DNA of 64,000 bases from Zingiber officinale (lineage: Eukaryota > Streptophyta > Magnoliopsida > Zingiberales > Zingiberaceae). The stretch lies in the NCBI RefSeq assembly GCF_018446385.1, contig NC_056002.1:27638636-27702635 (forward strand), in the 5' to 3' direction. The notes beneath the pieces are model-generated. The model made no database searches. It had not been told where the DNA came from and worked only from the letters and a program-made list of their open reading frames with translations. Position 1 is the stretch's first letter. Every line of letters starts with the position of its first letter. Shown here piece by piece: positions 59,131-64,000 of the stretch. The translations under genes and the position numbers were made by a program.

Positions 59131-61256
59131 CATGTAAGCGGCTGTTAAATATATTAAAATAAATTAATTTTTTTAGTTTAGATAAAAATATATACAAAGT
59201 ACTTTTATATAAAAAATATTTATTAATTTAGTAAAAAATATTTAAATTTAATCAAAATCATTTTAACAGGATCAAATTCACTTCATTAAATAGTCATTGT
59301 AGAATTGTAAAAAAAATTAATAATTATTATAATAGTTTTTACAATGCCTTTGATGGTGTTAAATAATTTTGATAAAACTTTAAAAATTTTGATTAAATTG
59401 TCAAAAAAAAAAATATGTATAATATTTTTAATTAAGTTGAACCGTATTTTAACATATTTTATTATGTATCTAGCTTGCACAATAGTATTCGAAAGATATT
59501 TTAATATAAAAAAATATAATGAGGTGCTCTTTTATTTTTATTTTTATTTTTTTTAAATAGATACTATTTTGATAATTGTAATAACTAGGGATTTTTTTAA
59601 AAAAAATATATGTTGAGATTAATTTTGACTAATTAACTCTATTTTATTTCTACGGGAACAAGCTCCCATAATTATTTAATTGTTTTTTATGGACAAGTTG
59701 TAATAATATATAATAAAAAAATAATTACACTCATCTTAAATATCTCTTATTCTCCATCCTTAAATCATGTGAAAAAAATAAATTACGAACTCATATTATA
59801 ATCAACCATCAAATAACTAAAAGATAAAGAAACCCAATTATAATAATACATGATTAAACTATGTCACTAAATAATTATTACCGGTAAATAGCTATCACTA
59901 AATAATTATATAGCTCTCATTAAATTCATAAAAGTATATTTAACTTTAATATTGATATTTTTTTATATTGTTCACGAAGTATATGACTATCCCACAAGAC
60001 TCAGTTAATAATCGGATGATAAAATTATCATACAGAACCGGAGTAAGATTTGAATCTCCTAAAATTCATTTCCGTAGGTAATAAATTCCTCCTACTTAGT
60101 ATATTCTTTACGCAAGCAATTAATTATCAGTCCTTTATCGAGTTGATTAATCCATGAAAATGATTGTGTAGACTTCAATACCCTACTCGGTCAACATCCG
60201 TGGAATTTAAACGAATAAACATCAACCAATATAATGCCCTTTGAGTTTTGACCCAACAAAATAAAAGTATATATATATATTCTTTTTTTATCCTTTAATA
60301 TATAACTGAAGGTTGCAGATGAGTGGACTAGTTAAATCAAATGTGGAGTTTTTTTCTAGACCTCATCAATCGAGTTTGATAGGCCTCATTTGAAATTATT
60401 ATATGTAAAGGATCATTATACTATCTAGATAAAATATTTCTCTTGTCTTATCAGTTTATATATATTTTATCAAAGAACCGACAATACCGATCATTTGAGA
60501 TGAATATATCATCTTTTGTTTCAATAAATAATTATTTATTTTTTAATTTAAAAATAATTTAAAATTATTAAAAAAAAAAAACTGAGGGTTTACCTTGCCA
60601 TATCAAAAATACTTTCTTTAAAAAAACATATGCAAGTGGAATCAAATATAAGGGTAGAAGTGTGCTAAAGAATTGAATGACTTAGTTCTATCACATAAAA
60701 ATATGTCCCTAATTGTTATTTATTTATATCGAGCGCTTACTTTTTTAAAAAATATATTAAAATAATATCTCATTTATAATATAATATTTGTTGAAGTAGT
60801 TTTAATTAAAATTATATCACTTTAAAATAACTTTAATTAAAATTATATCATTTTCGAGTAACTTTGATCCAAACTGTTTAAAACTGCTCGAAGGTGATGT
60901 AATTTTGATTAAAATTATTTAAATATGTTGTACCTTTAGTTAAGATTGCTCGTGCCCTTAGAATAATATATTTCTAAGTTGAAGCAGTTTTGATCAAAAT
61001 TGCAAAACCTTATATCAATTTTGATCAGTTTTGATTAAAATTGTACTTAAGCATTTTGAGTATTAAATTTCGGACCAAGCATTATTTTGTAATAATTTTT
61101 TATTCCCCTTATCGCTCGATAGAGGTCAACTCATTTATACGCGTATTATAATAGTACAATATGACACGTTCACGCTATAGGAATAATCAGATATTAGCAG
61201 AGTATATTAATAGTACAATATGACATGCATGTTCATCCTACCAGAATAATTAAATT
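59131..61256. other. AT-rich intergenic DNA
   Basis: No gene seen. A region of short repeats 'ttttgat.aaaattg' lies at 60790-61050. A ~62-bp direct repeat ('ataatagtacaatatgaca..gttca') has copies at about 61147 and 61209. The long open frames at 59286-59556 are low-complexity AT sequence. Confidence 0.6.
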
Positions 61257-63735
<2,479 letters not shown>

Positions 63736-64000
63736 TGTTGGATCGAAACGCGCTAGAGGGGGGAGGGTGAATAGCACTCGTGGCTTTCACTTTTCGTTTT
63801 AGAGAATCAACGAGTAAATGCAGCGAAAATATAAAACACAACACAGAAAGACCCAAGTGTTTTTACTTGGTTCGGAGCTTTGGGCGACTCCTACTCCAAG
63901 GCCCACGCTCGTTAAGCGTTTACTTTGGGCAACAACTATAATCGCAAAATAGTACAAGAGATTATTACAATTTAATTGTACCGAAAGACTATACCGACAC
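63736..64000 (-). mobile_element. LTR edge of another copia-like element (runs off the window)
   Basis: TGTTGGATCGAAACG is followed by 'ctagaggggggagggtgaatag', 'gcagcgaaaatataaaaca' and 'tttttacttggttcggagc'. The same blocks in the same order start the family C LTR at 49055. By analogy the element lies on the minus strand and this is the end of an LTR in its sense, with the primer site missing on the left. This side is therefore the outer edge of its 3' LTR. It interrupts the CACTA transposase. Confidence 0.65.

Noticed and set aside
59286..59556. Two overlapping Ile/Lys/Phe-rich open frames
   Set aside because: They are AT-rich low-complexity DNA. Such frames are expected by composition.

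Overview
This is nuclear DNA of a flowering plant. The genes are spliced, the intergenic DNA is AT-rich, and nested Ty1/copia retrotransposons use the plant initiator-Met tRNA primer site. The codon-level similarity of the genes and the style of the LTRs (a 'CTAGAGGGGGG-TGAATAGC' block next to the primer site) suggest a monocot, perhaps Zingiberales (ginger/banana order). That placement is inference only.

Three host genes can be reconstructed completely, with splice sites and phases that close on a stop codon. They are (1) a WAT1-related EamA-family membrane transporter on + (16851-18492, 7 exons, 374 aa); (2) translin on - (19660-23109, 7 exons, 293 aa), the C3PO-type nucleic-acid-binding protein; and (3) a long ABCG half-transporter of the Arabidopsis ABCG24/ABCG28 type on - (34250-57820, 14 exons, 1085 aa) with a secreted Cys-rich N-terminus. 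The translin-ABCG pair appears to be an old conserved neighbourhood.

Everything else is mobile or repetitive. 1-15011 is a tandem of gag-only LTR elements sharing one LTR. A full-size, decayed copia element (1126-8300) and a second gag-only element (10471-13837) are inserted into it, each with an exact 5-bp target duplication. 23.1-34.2 kb, between translin and ABCG, holds two copies of a 2-kb foldback element built from alternately inverted ~155-bp monomers. A copia element that has lost its reverse transcriptase core (25859-31762) sits at their junction. Intron 3 of the ABCG gene (10.6 kb) carries a solo-type LTR with a hAT MITE nested in it, a remnant with a primer site, and a recent 7.2-kb gag-only element (49055-56239) in the sense direction. 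58.3-64 kb is AT-rich DNA with a foldback MITE and a decayed CACTA transposon whose TNP2 gene is cut by another LTR that runs off the window.

The most unusual pattern is shared by three related gag-only LTR families. Each has an array of short perfect palindromes (AAGGCGCCTT, GGGCGCCC or GGATCGATCC types) placed just upstream of the TATA-like element.
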